Origin: Tectiglobus sp051009975
GTDB lineage: Bacteria > Pseudomonadota > Alphaproteobacteria > Rhizobiales > Hyphomicrobiaceae
Length of the DNA: 64,000 nucleotides
NCBI GenBank assembly: GCA_051009975.1
Contig: JBPCWA010000167.1
Location: 1 to 64,000, forward strand
Direction: 5' to 3'
The notes beneath the pieces were generated by a model that saw nothing but the letters and a program-made list of their open reading frames with translations, was not told the DNA's origin and ran no database searches. Shown here piece by piece: positions 62,120 through 64,000 of the stretch. The translations under genes and the position numbers were made by a program. Each line of letters begins with the position of its first letter. Positions within the stretch are counted from its first letter, which is position 1.

Positions 62120-64000
62120 ATGCAGGCGCTGCGCAGGATCGCACGATGGTTCGGGTGGGGAAGATTCATAGCGCTTCTGCTCTTGATCGGCTTTGTCCAA
62201 GTTCGTGCAATGGACAGCGTATTTCTTGAGAGCTTGCTCGGGCGAACATTTGATTTCTATCAATGGCTGAGCCCACGAGATGCGAACCAGACGCCCGTCA
62301 TCATTGTTGATATCGATGAGGACAGCATCGCGGAATATGGCCAATGGCCGTGGCCGCGCACGCACATTGCAACCATGATCGATAATGTCAGAAAGAATGG
62401 TGGAGTAGCGCTCGGTTTTGATATGGTTTTTCCGGAACCAGATCGCCTCAACCCTGACAGTCTGGCCGACCAATTGGCGATGCTTGACGACACGACACGA
62501 CAAGCACTGCGCCAGTCGCCTAGCAATGATCAGATAATGGCCGACGCCATAGCTAACTCGCGCGTCGTACTGGGTCGCTCTGGCTATTACCTCGCACCGA
62601 AAGATGACGCCGCCGATCTGCCGTGGACGCGATTTGCCACGCTCGGTGGTGATCCTCGCCCATACCTGCAATCCTTCCCAAGCGCACTTGCCAATATCCC
62701 GATTCTGGAAAGTGCCGCGGCGGGTCGGGGCTTCTTCAGTCTGGCTCCGGAATTGGGCGGCATCATCCGCCGAGTACCATTGCTTCAAAATGTGCAGGAC
62801 AAGATCTCTCCGGTTCTATCGCTGGAGCTATTAAGAGTTGCCGACAATACCGATACGATCATTGTCAGGCGAGGCAAACTTGGCATAGAGCAAATTGTCG
62901 TTGGCGAGCGATCCATTCCGACCGATGGGCAAGCGCGCTTTTGGGTGCACTATGCACCGCACGATAAAGCGCGATATATTTCGGCTCGGGACGTCATCGA
63001 AAATACTGAGGCGGCAAAAAACCTCAAAGACAAGCTGGTCCTCGTCGGGACTTCAGCTATCGGCCTGTTCGATCTCAAGGCGACGCCCGTTGATCCGGCG
63101 ATGCCAGGGGTCGAGATTCACGCCCAGGTGCTTGAAAATATTCTGACCGGAGCGTTCCTGCTGCGTCCGGCCAATGCGGTTGGAGCCGAGGTACTATTAT
63201 CACTGCTTATTGGACTGGCAGTGATTATTCTTGTGCCCATATTGGGCGCGTTCCGAGTTCTTCTGCTGGGTGCCGCCATAGCCGTCGCCGTCGGCGCGTT
63301 GGCTTGGTATGCCTACAAGGAATACAGCATTCTGATCGACGTGGTTTACCCATTGATGTCGAGCCTGGTCGTATTTTTCGCGCTCGTCTTCATCAACTAT
63401 ATGCGGGAAGAAAACGAGCGACGACAAATTCGGGGAGCGTTTAGTCAATATTTGGCGCCCGCTATGGTCGAGCAACTAGCAAACGATCCATCGAAGTTAG
63501 TGCTCGGCGGTGAAACACGAAATTTGACATTGTTATTCAGCGACATCCGCGGCTTCACCTCTATTTCAGAGACTTATCTCGACAATCCGCAAGGGCTAAC
63601 CGCATTGATCAACCGCATGCTCACGCCACTATCGGCAGCCATCATTGAGGCACGCGGTACGATTGACAAATACATTGGAGACGCGATCGTCGCGTTTTGG
63701 AACGCCCCCCTCGAGGATGCTGACCACCCGCAACATGCGTGCAAGGCGGCGCTGCAGATGATGCAGCGTCTGCGCGAACTCAACGAGGAGCGTCAACGTG
63801 AGGCCGCCGAAGCTGGAGAGCCGATGGTCGAACTGCGAATTGGGATTGGGATCAACACTGGCGACGTTGTCGTTGGCAATGTCGGATCTGAGATGCGGTT
63901 CGATTACTCCGTATTGGGTGACAGCGTCAATTTATGTGCGCGTCTCGAGGACCAGACGAAAACCTACAAGTTGCCGGTCATTCTTGGTCCGTCGACGGCC
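62120..64000 (+). CDS. CHASE2-domain adenylate cyclase (partial, cut by window edge)
   Basis: Open from the ATG at 62120 to the window end, 627 codons with no stop. A first membrane helix (about 14-30) leads to an extracytoplasmic CHASE2 sensor domain (TPVIIVDIDEDSIAEYGQWP, then GTSAIGLFDLKATPVDPAMP). Three helices (about 352-435) follow. The class III cyclase catalytic domain starts at about 468: metal Asp in LLFSDIRGFTS, KYIGDAIVAFW, and LGDSVNLCARLE. Lys before the YIGD aspartate is consistent with ATP rather than GTP. It probably converts an envelope signal into cAMP. It lies about 105 bp after the RND operon. Confidence 0.93.
   Translation, partial: MQALRRIARWFGWGRFIALLLLIGFVQVRAMDSVFLESLLGRTFDFYQWLSPRDANQTPVIIVDIDEDSIAEYGQWPWPRTHIATMIDNVRKNGGVALGFDMVFPEPDRLNPDSLADQLAMLDDTTRQALRQSPSNDQIMADAIANSRVVLGRSGYYLAPKDDAADLPWTRFATLGGDPRPYLQSFPSALANIPILESAAAGRGFFSLAPELGGIIRRVPLLQNVQDKISPVLSLELLRVADNTDTIIVRRGKLGIEQIVVGERSIPTDGQARFWVHYAPHDKARYISARDVIENTEAAKNLKDKLVLVGTSAIGLFDLKATPVDPAMPGVEIHAQVLENILTGAFLLRPANAVGAEVLLSLLIGLAVIILVPILGAFRVLLLGAAIAVAVGALAWYAYKEYSILIDVVYPLMSSLVVFFALVFINYMREENERRQIRGAFSQYLAPAMVEQLANDPSKLVLGGETRNLTLLFSDIRGFTSISETYLDNPQGLTALINRMLTPLSAAIIEARGTIDKYIGDAIVAFWNAPLEDADHPQHACKAALQMMQRLRELNEERQREAAEAGEPMVELRIGIGINTGDVVVGNVGSEMRFDYSVLGDSVNLCARLEDQTKTYKLPVILGPSTA

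Noticed and set aside
1..64000. Mobile elements, CRISPR, tRNA and rRNA
   Set aside because: No transposase or phage gene, array of spaced repeats, or RNA gene could be recognised. XerD is the only recombinase and it is a housekeeping one. tRNAs cannot be fully excluded by eye.

Overview
The window looks like chromosome of an alphaproteobacterium, most probably of the Hyphomicrobiales (Rhizobiales) group. The basis is gene content and order: xerD / 47-residue membrane peptide / aroK-aroB-CorC / BolA / J-domain protein / cobS-cobT, then rpmB, DUF3108, a Suv3-like helicase, an S4 protein, 7Fe ferredoxin and CarD, and separately the secA-parvulin-argJ-mutT group. I know this arrangement from that order; no database was searched. 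I see no insertion sequence, CRISPR array, rRNA or tRNA.

Bases 1-17.6 kb are an accessory, catabolism-like region. It holds a broken SDR gene, a 3-carboxymuconate cycloisomerase-like lyase, a fumarylacetoacetate-hydrolase-fold enzyme, a cytochrome P450, a class I glutamine amidotransferase, an SDR and a LysR regulator ruined by internal deletions. After these come a four-gene membrane redox operon (7507-10082), a Rieske-ThDP enzyme fusion, a CPA1-type antiporter, a Rieske-glutamate-synthase (FMN) fusion, an HpcH/HpaI aldolase and a D-2-hydroxyacid dehydrogenase. Three different proteins within 8 kb carry a Rieske [2Fe-2S] domain fused to three unrelated partners: a heme-b-type membrane domain, a ThDP enzyme and a GOGAT FMN barrel. 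This is the best candidate for an undescribed system. A shared electron-transfer role is my inference.

Bases 17.6-33 kb are mostly core genome. A minus-strand run carries DUF1178, nitrilase-like and grxC genes; the comF gene I would expect upstream is missing or reduced to a possible remnant. Next are a methyltransferase, a GFA protein, mutT-tpm-argJ, a parvulin, secA with about 100 extra residues in its C-terminal half, two adjacent L,D-transpeptidases, a TauE exporter and accA.

Bases 33-48 kb hold an orphan Mur ligase with a C-terminal Cys4 motif, xerD, a cytidylate-kinase-like/BON fusion, a large helical envelope protein preceded by a 47-residue membrane peptide, aroK-aroB-corC, BolA, a J-domain protein, cobS-cobT and a phytase/esterase-like protein. 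Bases 48-64 kb hold rpmB, a DUF3108 protein whose N-terminus is a 15-nt minisatellite, a Suv3-like helicase with a long disordered tail, an S4 protein, ferredoxin, a CarD protein with a 210-residue histone-H1-like tail and a clear terminator. They end with an RND efflux pair and a CHASE2-adenylate cyclase cut by the window edge.

Two patterns run across the window. Short direct tandem duplications (9-21 nt, 2-3 copies, one expanded to seven units) sit at gene boundaries, and several accessory genes are broken by compact internal deletions. Both fit slippage or microhomology events, but base-level errors in a draft assembly should be excluded first.
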